A DNA stretch of 64,000 bases from Dermanyssus gallinae (GCA_003439945.1 QVRM01006574.1:745501-809500), one strand, 5' to 3'; counted from the first letter of the stretch, positions 46,695 through 60,043 are shown. Numbers and translations are program-made. The notes: generated by a model from the letters alone, not told the origin.

Positions 46695-46700
46695 AATAAA
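46695..46700 (+). promoter_or_regulatory. Probable polyadenylation signal of gene E
   Basis: AATAAA about 225 bases after the stop codon, in TTTGTAATAAAGCG. Confidence 0.6.
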
Positions 46701-46719
46701 GCGTTATGAACTAGCGATA

Positions 46720-47700
46720 AATTACCGGCCAAGTTTAGTTACATTTTTACAGAATTTGATGTGGCGTTTCGTCAGATTGTCTGATTTAACAAAATATATG
46801 ATGCCATCAGCCGAGGTAACCAAACTTAGGCGATACAACAATACTTTATGGCTGATCATGAATGTCTTTGTTCTTCTCTCGATGTTTGATGCTGTCGAGG
46901 GACCCTTTCGAGGTTCTGACAGACGTCCGATGCCTTCATTCTGTAAGGGTACGAGTAAGAGTCACAGAAGACGAGTTTCAGACTCCTTACTGAGGATGAA
47001 CATAGTCAAGCTATTACATTGACTCGGCAACAACGGCCACACTCTAGCCGTAGACGTAGGGGATAGGTGCAGCGTCCTTTCGCCATTACTGTTGGAGACA
47101 TTGTTGGAGTTCAATTACGTCTGCGCGAGGTGTCGGTCTGCTCGAGACACAAAAACAAGCCGTCACGACTACCTCGTAGCGCATTGCAGAACCTCCTGGA
47201 GCACGAAAAACGATAACAAGCCGCCCAGTATCAAATGTCAGGCAGTTGAGCACGCTGAGAATCTATTTGGTATATCGGAGGAGTCGGCATAGTATGATGC
47301 ACTGGCATTGCCCCCAGCTAGCGGCAACTAATGTGGGACTCAGTAATGCACTGAATTCGGATCCCCGCCTCCCACTCGCTAAGGTTCGGAAGAACGTGGC
47401 ATGTTTTTAGATTGAATTCACATGTAATTCCCTCATCGCTACGAATCGTTCGATTTAGCCTCTTAGGGTACGCACTGGTCAAGAGAGACCTTCTGAGACC
47501 TTTTTAACCTGGCAGGACAGGTTCACTCTTCGCTCTGCCCTGTTAGGGGGTATGTCACTTGCAGAATCTGTTGCGAGAGCCGGTTTGTTGTTTTGCACCT
47601 TCCTTCGTGACGTGTATAGCCTACTACATGAGGTCATACCTATATCAGACCTCAATGGAGATCGTCGGATGAGAACCCTCACAAAAAAATCGATGTACAT
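46720..47700. other. Spacer, possible decayed RT
   Basis: A plus frame around 47055-47110 reads VGDRCSVLSPLLLETLLEF, faintly like the LINE block Q-G-S-V-L-S-P-L-L-F. Nothing else supports it. No gene seen. Confidence 0.25.
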
Positions 47701-47747
47701 TTTCAAAAACAGTACCTAATGTGAGCCTTTAGGTACTGTTTTTGAAA
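47701..47747. repeat. Perfect 19-bp hairpin with 9-base loop
   Basis: TTTCAAAAACAGTACCTAA at 47701-47719 is the exact reverse complement of 47729-47747; the loop is TGTGAGCCT. Confidence 0.95.
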
Positions 47748-48355
47748 CTGCAATGACTACCTTTCCGACAATAACTTTCCAGCTCTTTGCTCTGTCGTAT
47801 GCATAATGTGTGTTTAATGATTCTTTAAAAAATACAATTTTACGTTTTGGTCGTATGAAACCCTTTAGCTAAATTGTTTGGAATTTGTATACTAAGAACC
47901 GGTTGCCCCAGTTGTTTTGGTATGGTACGCCAAACTGCAGCCTCTACCAGTGTACCATGGGTACACCGGTGGACGCTGCAGCAAGAGTACAGGAATTCGC
48001 ATTCTAGAAAAGAAGACAATGACAAACCCAGGGGCGTACGAAACTTTTTGACTGAAAACTTTCGGGGTCAATACTGATGATAACTTACGCAATTGTACAG
48101 CATACAAGAGTACATTTATTTTGGCAATGTGCTAGGATGTACTTGTTGGCCTTAGCAAACGTGCATCCTTGAGTGATTGCCTGCATTTCGTTAGTAAGTT
48201 GACAAGTCAATGTCGATTCTCTGTACTCAGTCCTCGTGCTATCGCTATGACGTTACCCCGTTAAGCATTAATAGAACCTCTAGCCCTCGTGTCTGTAGTT
48301 GCAGTTAAGGGTCGATCCTTCCCTAGTACGTGAGCGGTGAATGATCTCTCTCTCA

Positions 48356-48406
<51 letters not shown>

Positions 48407-49249
48407 CCACAAGTAATATTCTATCTCTAAGGCTAAAACCCTAAGCGCTATACCAATTTACCACGAGTAGTTTAGTAACGGTCTGCTTTCAGGCCAGGCT
48501 TCTTACGCAATCGGCTAATGTGCTTTTCGAAGTCATGTGTTGGTCGGGAATATATTTAAGCTAGTAAGTTTAGCTAGAAATAATTAGACTTCCGCTCTAA
48601 TCTGGGCACTTATTTGGTACGTAGACGTAAACTCCTGATCTATTCCGTATTACGTTATGGATACGATTCTACTCATTACAGCCAGACAGCAGTGCCTGAT
48701 GTCAAGATTGAATATCTCTTAAAATTAAGCAAAATGTACTATAAAAATAGAATCCGCCGCTTTTTATTCGCCAGGTTGCATATTTTGTTGGACCCTTTGT
48801 TTGCAACTTCTCCGCTGCGTCCATCTACCGGACGTCAGGAAACCGACGAGTTTGCATTAGAAGGGCCGCATAAAACTGCAGCGGATCTGCGCAAGCTCCG
48901 GAAGGAATCCTGCAGACCCCTGGATCGCGCTGTCCACCATTGACGCCACAGCCTAGTAACATCTAAATGTTGGTGGGCGACCGAGGTCAACGGTCTCAGG
49001 AGAGACTGTATTTAGGCGCGACGCTTTTTCACCAGGGTCTGAAGGTTTGCGCCCGCGTGGGAGGCAGCTTTGCACTACAACGCTGATCATGAAAAGCAAC
49101 GGGCCCTACGTCAAAAAAAAATCTCAGGAGCACGGGGCGCTCCTGAAAGACCTTTCTTGAAGAGCTGGAGGGCGATCCCTGAGGCCGCCCACTTAATGTG
49201 TGGCTGAAAAAAAAATAACTTTAGGCACTAACACTGCAGGAGGCATACG
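47748..49249. other. Spacer with no gene seen
   Basis: Contains an (AT)n tract at 48359-48397 and a 109-codon plus frame at 48614-48943 without recognisable motifs; the frame may be part of the LINE fossil that follows. Confidence 0.3.
48359..48397. repeat. (TA)n microsatellite
   Basis: TA dinucleotide tract following a TCTC run. Confidence 0.95.
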
Positions 49250-49340
49250 AGGCACCCTAACGCCTCAGGCTGGAAAAAACTCCGGGCGCAGACGGCATTT
49301 CGGTTTCTGGTGGTAGAAGAATACATAGAATTTTGCTAAT
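49250..49340 (+). mobile_element. Short LINE RT fossil
   Basis: Plus codons at about 49272-49305 read EKTPGADGISV, the K-x-P-G-x-D-G-I block at the start of LINE reverse transcriptases. It is a single short match. Confidence 0.4.
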
Positions 49341-51250
49341 GCAGAAGTCTTTGCCCCAGTGGCTTGAAGTCACAAATATTTAAAAAAATACACTTTTTAA
49401 CCTCTTTTTTTGGGCAAATCACCGTCGCACTGTACGCACCCCTGAGGCCTCCGGGGAAGAAACCCACCCCTCACGCACCTCACACCCGATTAGTTTTCCG
49501 ATTAGATAGTGGAAGTATTTGCACAAGCAGTTCCAGGTCGGTGGGAGAAAGGGGAGACGACTGGTTTTTAGTAGGTTGAAGTGCCACACTATCGGTCCAA
49601 ACTTGCAGGCAGTTCCCTGCTGTGGTATCCAATTTCCAGTAAGTCATCTACACAAAAAGTAGAATTATTTGTAAAGCAAATGATTTTAACTCATAATAGT
49701 TTTGTTTAAAACTTAAAATCGAACTTTTCCAGGCTTTCATGCAAGAACTAAGATTTACACGTAACTCCTACGGATTCTCTAGCTGCAACTCACAGAGTAG
49801 GTAGTTATGGTACAACTTGGCTGCATTGAATCGTGATATCGATCTGAACGTGTCATTTAAGAAAGAACATGTTGACCGCTGTCGGCTATATAATAGTCGA
49901 TTATAAGCCCTAGGTAAAAAATCAAGATTAAGAAAAAGCTGGACGTTATCACAAAGGTTTACCTCGACGACATGCAAGGCGCGATATCTATTCAGCATCG
50001 ATTGCACGTACTGGTTAACGCGAAAAGATGGCAGCAACGAGTCTTACTCAGAAAGCTGACCTCTTTGCTGGATGTCCTTGATAGCCAAGCGAAACAAGCC
50101 GTCTCACCTTTGGTGCATTAAAGCGCGCTACATCAACAGAAGTCGGCAAGCAATCGTCGAAACACGAGACGCAGTGGGGGAGCCATGAAGCGCTTTCATA
50201 AACGCAAATATTTGCGCGCGTTTTGCAAAGTTGTGCAAAGTTTTGCAAAGTTCCGGACCTACAAAGCAGTTCAAGATAAGAACGTCAATTACTAGCTGTA
50301 AAGTTCGTCGCGCTCAGCAGAAAGTGAAATACTAGTTACGTAGTTCCAATATGTCGTGCAAATGTTGACGGAGCAAAGCCGTTAGGAATTCTGCTCAAAA
50401 ATATGTACTTAACATTTATGCGGCTGTTAGCATTGCGGGGCATAGTTCAGACCTTAAGAACGACGTTGTGGCTGTTACGCGAAACTAGGGGGACTTAGCA
50501 AAGTGGCTCGCTCCCGTTAAAAAAATTCTCAAGAAGGCTCTCCAGGGGTTTGGTAAATGCTTGACAAACAATCGGAAAACCATCATCTTGGCTATATATG
50601 GGCATCATCTTAGCTGTGCTTTACAACTCGTCGCCTTTGAGACGAAACTACTACGCTGATTTTACATCGAGTTTTCAGCAAACAATTTCCGTTTTCGCGT
50701 TCTGTTCCTTGTTACCTTTGTTGAAATGAGTTTGTTAAATGACGCATTTCTTATTAATTTTGTTGAGGTTATTAACATTAGTATTAGTTATTAGCATTAT
50801 ATTTACTGTCTGGGCTCAAAGCGCCGGGGGTAGCCGATTATTCTAAAACTTCGTTGTTGCCCAGACACAACAGCCTCCACGACCAAATCTAGAACAAATT
50901 AAAAAAGCCTAATTCATCATTTTTTGCCCGGACATTGTCCGTTAATTTGCTTCCGCTCGGAGATTTTTCGACTCCCGTAGAGATGAAGAAGTCGTCCAGC
51001 CGCCTCGGCTAAATACAGCATGTTCAGTTTTAAGTGGCCTAGTAGCGTGCACCTCGATTTTTCGTAATTCGATCGTTCGGACCTGGTCGAAATGTGGTTT
51101 AGCCGTTTTAAGTTCAACTGACTCAAAACTGTGTCTTCTGCTGGGGTTTTCGGCAAGATGAGTCTACAGTAAATGCACCGTTCCTCTTATATTTCTCACC
51201 GCTTGGTGCATTACCCCTTACATGTTTCCACTAACACACTACACTGTTGA
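49341..51250. other. Spacer with no gene seen
   Basis: Only short frames. TTTTGCAAAGTT repeats loosely near 50220-50250. Confidence 0.3.
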
Positions 51251-51292
51251 GGTGTTGGATCTTCCGCCTTGTGGCCGGCAAGATCCAACACC
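51251..51292. repeat. 13-bp perfect hairpin
   Basis: GGTGTTGGATCTT at 51251-51263 pairs with AAGATCCAACACC at 51280-51292 around a GC-rich 16-base loop. Confidence 0.95.
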
Positions 51293-54200
51293 AGCCACGC
51301 TTCCGGTCTGGATCAGTGGAATCTTCTTGCTGATGTTCGAGAAGCTCGTCCTTTGCATTTCTCTTCATGTTACCACCTTATTAACCGACTTTTTTAAAAG
51401 CTGTCTCCTTGGCAGCACTGTCCAAACATATTCACACTAGTCGTACTGATAAACTGAATTAGCTGTGCTAGAATGTGACTAGCTCACGTACTTCTGCTCT
51501 TTTTAGCAATTAGTGCACGATAATTCTTTTGATGCAAAGCCTGGCAATCGATACGTTTCGCTTTTTTTCGATACAACCGTGATGATCTAGACCCTCGGCT
51601 TTTGATGAACTTTAAACAATGGATAAAGGTACGCTTGCCTTCCAGGTACTTGTTTAGTTTGCCAAATGGTGTTATAATAAATAAGAAGAAGATAAGAAAT
51701 CCAGCTCATTGCGTATGTATACCATGTAGCATCAAACCATGCCCAAACTGAGACGACTTATTTTCGCCTTCTACAGGTGCATTGAAAACAGTATTCAGAA
51801 GTCAACATTGTCTAAACAAGCCCAGATAACGGAAGCAAATTAGCTGATTTGTTATTGGACCTTCGATGATTTGCCAAGCTTCAACTTTCGAACTCAACTG
51901 GTAATAGATGAAAAGTAGTACCCCGATTTCATTTAACCGATTTCGTTGCCATTACTTTTCACATAGACCAAGCATAATTGCGATGGTGTAAATATGAAAG
52001 AGGTTGAATTTGGACTAGTGTGCACATGCAACAGACGCACGGTACAACTTACGGCGGTTATCCTTACTGTAATGATAGAACGTCCGATCTTCCTGCGGGC
52101 TTGACTGTTTAGAGGAGACACTTTCATCGAAGGACGGGCAAGCCCGTCTGTTTAAGAAAGTGTTTTCACACTTTTCGCTCTCTGTCGGCTTTCTATTACA
52201 GAGAATCGACACAAAGTAAAGCTTGCTCAAAGGCGCCACTCCAGCATTCGTGGCTTGGAGGACGATGCCCAATACGCCTAAGAGTCTATTCTGGATCCCT
52301 TTCACTAGTTCCGTGTTTGTTCAGGTGAGGCTCTTAAACCAAGGGAGAGAAACATACGTTTAAACTGATCAAGAGACCCGCACAGACATGTGTATAAACT
52401 CGGACTGATTTATCGTGTACATTGAAGCAAAAAACAGTATTGACTAATTGGGTCGAAAGCATAACTTAAGAGGCAACATTGTCAAGATTTGTACTGATTG
52501 GTACGCTGAGTAAAGTGCAACAGTAGCGGGCCCTAGCGTATGTCCGTAATTTATATCGTCATAGTCTAAAGTGCCATCATTCGGCACAAGGTTTTTAGAG
52601 GCAGAATAGATAGCAGTATATGTACCATGAGGCAACAGCTTTGTGGTCTCACCGAAACACTGGCATTGCCTCCTTCACGTTAGCAACCACCACGTAAGAA
52701 GTGTCATTACCATCCACCGAGATTATACTCCTACCGTTATCTGCGTCTCGATGCTGTTGTTTCCTACTTTTGGGTTGCATTTTGTTCAATTTGCCTAATG
52801 AACTCGCTCTGCCTACTGCTTGATTGTCTGTTGCTCTACTACCTGATTCGGGTACGAGTGTTTCGCCTGCGTGGCGGGGTTTGCTCGGTATGCGGTGCTC
52901 TTGCGATCATCTAACTGATCGAGATGGTACATTTGTCTCGGTTCTGTCTCGACTAATGTACGTACGTCCTGCTCAGTTCTTCTATGGGCTAAAGTTTTCC
53001 GTTCTGTCTCTGAGGCCTTTGCAAGCGCAGTCTTAGCTCCGGCCCAAATCGGTTGCTCCTGGACTTCGTTTCGGAGGATTCTGGAACGCTTGTTGCACAT
53101 GCGTCACTGGCAGCTCTCAGTAACTAGTGTAGTCTCACACCCAAACATACTAAACCTTTGTTCTGTTTCCCACATCATCAAACCCATATTTGCATGGCAT
53201 AAGGGACCTGGTCAGAGCGTTGCTCAAGAAGTGGGGCCTTTCAACGCCAAACGGAGTCTATTTGTCACGGTAGCCGGGTCCTTAGTGCTACAAGCTTTTC
53301 ACGGCTCCGTAGACGTGGCGCAAAGAACAGCATTGAAGCGACGCGTCTTCCAGAAAGCATCGATTAAAGTGAGCCAAGCATACTCTGTTAATTTCTTCCT
53401 GTACTAACGGTATTTTCTTTCATTCGAGCGCGTACGTTCCTGCTGCAAACGTTCAGGTACTGTCAGGACCGAGGACGCGAAATTGTATAACGGTCTGCAA
53501 TGGGCACAGTTTGTAGATCGACATGCTTAACCACCGAAAATTGTGGGTAAACTCCCTTAGCGTGCAGGTTATTAGCGCTTTCTCTAGTAGCAAAGACACC
53601 GTATAACGAGTTTTCTTAAAATTCGTAGAAGGGAGTCCTGATGCCCTGTTAGATTCGTCGTATTGTGAGCTTGCACCGGCTAAGCTGAGCTGATCGGTGC
53701 TAGCAGAGACTTTTGTCGGAATAGCAGATAATAATAAGCTAGGGAATTCCCGGTATTGACACCCTTAGGTATTGGAGAAGAATGCTTTGATGCCTTGTGC
53801 AGAGTATCGGAATCTTAAACCTGTTTTAAACTACTGCAGCAAGACTGCGTTTACTTACTGTTTAGCCTGTTCCCAATGTTTTTGTTTTGTATCTCGTCCG
53901 GTTCCGTATGCTTAGGGTTCTTGCAGACGGCGGTATGTTTCTACGAAGGCTTTTGCCAGTTCCAGTCCTACTGAAATTGCGCTACAGAAAACGGTGAACA
54001 AGCTCCGGCTCTAAGGGTGTTTCGACAGGTAATCTGTGAATAAGTAAGGTCTACCGTCTATACAACGAGAAATTTCCGTTGTAGGGTGGCTAGTTTTCAG
54101 TTTCCCGTTCTGGTTGCGTTTTCACGCCCGGAAATATTAGCTGAAAAAAACTAGACGTCTTACGACTTAGTGGTTTTCTCGCAAGTGCAGTAAGGCACTC

Positions 54201-54599
54201 TCCGCAGAACGTCCATGGCTGATCTACTTTCGCGAAAGCTATACTGGGCGTCACACAGAGTTTGTTTCACGTATCATTTCTTGTTTAGACATTGAACGAT
54301 GGCGTACTTAATCTGTTTCCCTGTCAGCTAAGGCAGCATGTTGATAATCCAACTTTTCTTCTGGGCTTGTGATAAACACCAAAACCGCCATCTTCAAGAT
54401 GTAGTGAGACACACCCTTAGCAAGGTGTCCGCGAAGTCACAGACCATTGCCCGAGTTTTGCTTAGTATATCCTTAAAACACTAGAAGCTATCTCCTTTGT
54501 CTATTCAAACGGGACAGCTGGGGATTTGATGGTATGTTCTGCTTCCGTCCCCGGCTCTTGAGGGTAAGGAAGACTGCCTTAATTAGCCCTCACCACGCT
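51293..54599. other. Long spacer with no gene seen
   Basis: Frames of 95-105 codons at 52015-52305 (minus), 52813-53100 (minus) and 53090-53407 (plus) are unrecognised and lack supporting splice signals. Some may be further remains of the LINE at 54600. Confidence 0.3.
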
Positions 54600-54840
54600 T
54601 TCACCTTATTTTTGAGTTTTTCTCGAGTACCCCTGAAGAGCGCTTGTAAGACTTCGATTTTGGCTGTTGCCCCCGACACAATGTACGATACTTAGATGAT
54701 CGCGTGTTTAGTGGTGACCCTCTAACGGTAGCACGTGATATTCGGCAAATACTGAATTTTGCAGCGAAAAGCGGGCTACGCCTTAAGCCGCAAAAACGTG
54801 AAATCTCTGTCGGGATTAACAATAGCCAACTCCTCAGTTA
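54600..54840 (+). mobile_element. LINE RT fossil with YLDD block
   Basis: Plus codons at about 54687-54800 read RYLDDRVFSGDPLTVARDI and then AAKSGLRLKPQKREI. This fits the catalytic Y-L-D-D-G block and the following G-L-x-L-x-x-x-K-x-E block of a LINE subgroup found in animals. The rest of the element is not readable. Confidence 0.65.
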
Positions 54841-55488
54841 GATTCAAACAACGTTCTTACATACTGTATCAGGTCAAGTGAGACCAACCTCGTCCTCCGA
54901 GGCGTACTTCTTCTGCGATGACGGAACAAATGTTCATATATCTAGTTGGCTTAGGGTTGTTGTCAAGCTTGAGTCTCCTAGATGTACATAGGGGCTCGTC
55001 CCTTTTAAGGCTTGGCTTTTCGACAGCACGGGTAAACCGCCTGCTCCGGCGGATTAACTTGACGGAAGATAACAATATTTTGGAACAGTTGAACGCCCAC
55101 ACGTGGAGTTCCTTATCCTTTTTGCCTAATCTAAACCTTCCAGAGGCGGCTCGCAGACAAGCCCTTCTGCTCGGGGCAAAAAAGCTGAAATATTCCAGGC
55201 GCTGTCTCGGTCGCAGGTCCTGCGGTGGTTGCATCAATTTCTAGCGCCTAGGAAAGGGCTTCAAGGATACTGGCTTACCCGTTGTTAAGGGATGCAAATG
55301 TCTCAGGTAAGCCACACGAAACCCACGTGCTGGTGATTTTTTTCCGGCAAAAGCAGTCGTTGGATGTACAACGCGGTAGTGCCACGGCGCGGTTTGGTAC
55401 CCTGTTCAGGTAGTCGGCACAAGACTGTACATGGTTCGACGTCACGTTCACTGGCGGACAGTTGTTTTGCACCCCAATATGAGTTAAC

Positions 55489-55502
<14 letters not shown>
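54841..55502. other. Spacer, possibly the rest of the YLDD LINE
   Basis: A 108-codon plus frame at 54918-55244 (VNRLLRRINLTEDNNILEQL) may be a decayed C-terminal part of the LINE, but no diagnostic motif is visible. Confidence 0.3.

Positions 55503-55545
<43 letters not shown>
55491..55545. repeat. (CT)n followed by (AT)n
   Basis: Short CT run then about 21 AT units. Confidence 0.95.
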
Positions 55546-55546
<1 letters not shown>

Positions 55547-56890
55547 TTCATTTGAGCGATTTGATTCAGATATCACGCCGCAGTGTGCTGGCACCAGAAA
55601 GATGGAAAACGGTGCTAGTTTCAAATAAATATGCTGGTTAATATATATTTATTTGTCGTATATTACATTATGTTTGTGGGACACATATTACAAGAGATTA
55701 GCTAAGTTAGTGCTGGTTAATTGCAACACTGCTTAACTCTTGCGCAAATTGGGTGTTCAGAGATGTGTGTGATGTCATGGCGAAAGTACGGCGTTATTAT
55801 GTAGATGTGATGTCTAATTAATGTCTGCGCTGAATTAGCTTAGCAATATTGGAAATATCACCAAAATGGTGCATGCTAGCGTTAACTTATTAAGATCCAT
55901 ATTATTAACGCCGAATAAAATGCGGAACCTATTATGGCGCGAATCATCTAGTACGACAGTGTTGCGTGGGTCAGATAATCCATTACACTGAGCGTAGATA
56001 GACCGACGAAACTAAAAATAAGCATACCATTTGTACGACAAAAATCGCCAGACATAAAGAAATGTCTAGACAGGGTAGCCTTTAAATCTATATATATATA
56101 TATATATATATATACCAGCCCAAGCCTGTACCTGCCATGTGTTGAATTTCTGTTGCCTGCGTTTTGGCTGGGCAAGGCAGCAATCCCCGGCTCTTATTGG
56201 GGGGTGCTTCGGCTAGACGCCGTTCTGTATGCTGCCTGAAGTTATCTGTATATTACAGTTAATCTCAGCTTTACTGTCGCATGCTATAGCATGTCGCGGT
56301 ATAAAGCCATAGGCGTTTAAGTCCGCAGAATCGCTAATTACGGCTATAATTTCATCGCCCTATGCAAATCACAAGGCGTAGAGATATTAGTTTTCCCCCA
56401 ATTGTGTTAACGAGTGTTTGTGCACGTTAGTGTACGGACTTAATTAATGACTTGATGCTACGCTCGCTGACTTGACTGTTTAATAAATCGGTAAAAAAAA
56501 AAAATCAAAATTAGCGTGCTCACCCACGATATTTCTATGAACGTTAGTGTTGTCAAAAATTTGCTGTTGGCGACGATCACTCACGAGGGGTTATTTTATT
56601 ATGCCTACTAATAAACCACAACGAACTATGGTTACACCAAACTTTTTCAACATCTTAAACTCCACCATGCACACCCCCGTCCGACGACGAATCCAACTCG
56701 GTGGTGGCCTGACAACACGATTACGTCCCTCTGTGATCCACCGGGACCATGGACATACAGATACCCGACGGAGGGGCACATTACATCAAGACAGCACACA
56801 AGTAGGGCACCATACGCGCAGTGTTAGGGGGTCGCGGCTGCTCTCATGCTGCTACGCTGACCGCAAGCCTAGTTTCTTTCCTTCCAGGCA
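55546..56890. other. Spacer, probable intron side of the 57-kb exon
   Basis: No gene recognised; (TA)n tract at 56087-56114. Because the exon at 56903-57203 has a donor site facing this way, part of this stretch should be its intron. Confidence 0.35.
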
Positions 56891-56902
56891 GGCCCTACTT
56901 AC

Positions 56903-57203
56903 GATTGGCCGGGCCGGTTCTTCGGACCGTTCGGCTTCTCTGTCTGACCTCTGGCAGGTCAACCTTGGGCATTCGGGGTAAGGTGGAGACTGCCACCTTA
57001 TTGGCATCGGTCGGCCCCACCTGGGCAGCCTTACCACCGGCATCCGTGTTCTTCACGAGGATAGCCTTCTCCATCATTGGATTTTTTTCCACGACGCCCT
57101 CTTGGGTGTCGGCGTAGAACGACAGCGTGTCGTCAAACTCCTCGTCCGTCTTAGGGGCCGATACCTTCGGCGCGGCTCCTTTTGCATGGCCCTTGCCTGC
57201 CAT
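56903..57203 (-). CDS. First coding exon of an unidentified gene
   Basis: Minus-strand ATG at 57203 opens a frame of about 100 codons: MAGKGHAKGAAPKVSAPKT, then DEEFDDTLSFYADTQEGVV, NPMMEKAILVKNTDAGGKAA and TLPRMPKVDLPEVRQRSR. The frame would stop four codons later, but the sequence at the end, AATC followed by GTAAGTAGG, is a strong splice donor, so the exon most likely ends at 56903. Mixed acidic and basic composition and real-looking codon content support coding. The upstream region to 57560 is GC-rich with CGT and CCG triplet runs and could be the promoter and 5' leader. I do not recognise the protein and could not find the next exon in the window. Confidence 0.6.
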
Positions 57204-57868
57204 CACGCACGTATTCGTTCTTGTCCGCTCGGTGGCGAAGGATCCTCTTCTACGAGATAATAAAAAGCGCTCCCCTGTCTTTCGTGTCAGATAGTCGTCG
57301 TCGTCGTCGTGCCGCCGCCGCCCCCGCTGCTGACGATGATAGATAGGTGATATAGAGGCGTCGGCCGAACAAAAACAACAAGAATCTATTTAGCTGTGTT
57401 GACTACCACCACTCACCGTGAGGTGATTTGACGGCAACGGTGATTACTACTTCTTGTGCTCAACGAGGTTGGCGCGTGTCCGTCGACACGCGTGTCCGCC
57501 CGAACTGGCCCAGCACCACGGTACGCACGGCCGTGGTGGCACGGTCCCGCTAGACCCAAAAACGCTCTCCGTACGGAACGCTCAAAATGTAGTTACAGCT
57601 TGTCTCCGACAAGTGTGCGACGTCGCTCGATAGCAACATAAGTAAAGGTCGGAAAAAAAAAAACAAGCTTCGTTGTAACGAACGCTTAAAGTAAAAAAAA
57701 GTCGATCGACCACAGCTCCCAGCAATAGTACAGACTAGGCAACTGCCTGCGGCTAGTGCCCTATCGTGACAGCAAACTGACAAAGCGATTGCATGTATGT
57801 AAAGCGACACATACTCACTCAGCGTTATCGTGTGAATCGTGTGCAGCGATAGGCTCAAGCATTCAAGT

Positions 57869-57906
<38 letters not shown>

Positions 57907-60030
57907 GAGTGTATGCGATAACGTGTGCGCCTATCTAGTCATACTCCAAGGGAACAATCCTTTTATGCGTTCTGACCTGAATACACCTGGCTTTGGTGTA
58001 GTTTGTGTACGATTACCGTCGTAGGTTTGCAGAATGAACATCAATACTGTTTGTGTATGTCGTTGGCAAGTGGTGCGTTGTCCAACCGCACCTCGGTTTC
58101 GCTGTTCAAACAGTAGGTCTAGACTAGGTAGAGTATCAATGGCAATATGTTGAGGACTCTCAGCGAGGTGCGCTGAGGTGCCTTAGGAAGGTGTTTTGTA
58201 CTCCTGGCAACAACTGCATATATATTAAGCTAGTTGAGACTGCTAAAAGGTCGGGCATTTCAAGCGCTTTCTATACGCGGATATAAAGATATAGAGAGAG
58301 AGTTGCTAACCCAGCTTATCGGGCAGGCTATGCGAACATTTAGTTAACAGCTGGTGTCTATTCTTAGCAACCCGGCAAACTCAAGGGGGCATCTCTACAG
58401 GGTAGTTTTTATAGCTTATCAAAAAGGCAAGACTGCACTTGACCCTCTCAAATCGAAAACTGCTGTGGTGGATGTGTATAGCGTTTTATTGAAATCCACA
58501 AGACTTGGCATCGACTCGTGATCGTGGGCGAGGCCTGGATTCGGCGGCAAGGAGAATACTTAATACAAGGGGCATTCATTGGTGGACGACTGTTTACACC
58601 CCGTTATAAGATAAATAAATATATGCCTACTATATAAATACTGGGGTATCGCTTTTTGTGGTGGACTTTACACTCACCTGTGTACTACAGACGCACTATA
58701 GTGGAGGCGAAAGAGACGTAAGTTTAGCGTAGCAAACGATACTAAACGACAAAAACAGACTAATATTTGGTCATGCATTATGTAAGTGTGTCAAACCGTG
58801 CTGCAGGTATTTGCACACACACACACACAGACTCTCAATCTATTTCTCCTAAGTAATTAACTCAATAAAACCAAGCCAGGTTAGAACTTGTTCCTAACTC
58901 TTTTTGTGCGATGCAGAGTCCATGTCGTATTGTGTGTCTATTATTAAATGTAAGATGATCTGTGAAGGGCGTATATGATATGAATACAGCGTGGTATTTA
59001 ACACCCTCAAAACATTCGTTTATCTGTCCTTATACCAGACAAAATGGGGTGCAATAAATGAAATTAATGAAACCTATCGACGTGTGTTCCTTTAGGTTAT
59101 TCTGAAATGAGCGGAACAGATCGTGCATTATATCTTACGGGAGTAGTTATTTTGTGTGTACCGACCGTAAAAAGCAGACTCGTTCGCACTCGTTCGCCAT
59201 TGATCTGTCACATTAAAATATCCACTATGAAAGCGATTAAACCATTTAATTGCGGTACGATTGCACATAGAGTGGAGGTCTATACATAGCACAAATCATA
59301 TGTCAAACGAGTATTTTTTTGTATACAGGGTAATTTTAGATTAAGTCATTTTTAGATTTAGATTTTTAGATTCAGTAAAGTTTAAACTCCCACCAATGGA
59401 GATGCATATGCCCGACAGGTCGTCTGAATCAAAACGCCAAAAGAAGAAGAAGAAGAAAACCTAGTTAATCTAAGACGTATGGGTAAATGGTTAGTTACGC
59501 CCTAAGCTTCTAAACAGAAGCAACTTATAGACTTTTACCTGCATGGCAAAAACTGTCTTCAAGGTAAGACCCTTATTTATACGATTAATGTAGTACTCAA
59601 GTTAAGCATGAATCGACACAAATAGTATTAGTAAATATCGTTAAGTCTTTTATGATACTCGAATTGGTTTATTATTGGATCATTGTAGCTCGACTGATAA
59701 TTAAGCATGTTTTGAATACATCGCGTTAACTGTCCTTGCTGCCTTGGTGATTAGTTCTCTTATCAAAAATATAATTGTGATCAAAAACGCCTTTTATCTT
59801 CTACTTTGCGGTCGTTTACAACTTTTATTTCAACTAAAATTAACTAAACTGCTACACACGAAATTTCAACCACCTATCTGCGTCGGCGTTGAGGTTGGGT
59901 ACATTGTATCTAACTCAAATTGATTTAGAGTCGCCTTCCACCGAGACTTACACACAGGAACGTCTTTGATCGAAACGGAGAATCATTGTCCGGCAAAGGT
60001 TGCCTGACGATTACCGTCAGAGCTAGACGA
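57204..60030. other. GC-rich leader region then long spacer
   Basis: 57210-57560 is CpG- and triplet-rich and probably regulatory for the minus-strand exon. Beyond it lie (TG)n at 57867-57902, a short (CA)n at 58816-58828, and a TATACAGGGT motif at 59322 that could be another transposon end. No gene was recognised. Confidence 0.4.
57867..57902. repeat. (TG)n microsatellite
   Basis: About 17 TG units. Confidence 0.95.
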
Positions 60031-60037
60031 TTAGGAT

Positions 60038-60043
60038 TTTATT
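60038..60043 (-). promoter_or_regulatory. Probable polyadenylation signal of gene D
   Basis: TTTATT on the plus strand is AATAAA in gene D's orientation, about 100 bases past its stop. Confidence 0.55.

Noticed and set aside
48420..48490. tRNA-like sequence on the minus strand (GGTAAATTGGTATAGCGC)
   Set aside because: No B box or acceptor stem found; too weak to report even as a SINE.
52813..53407. Overlapping 95- and 105-codon frames
   Set aside because: No recognisable motif, no conservation evidence inside the window and no splice signals; indistinguishable from chance.
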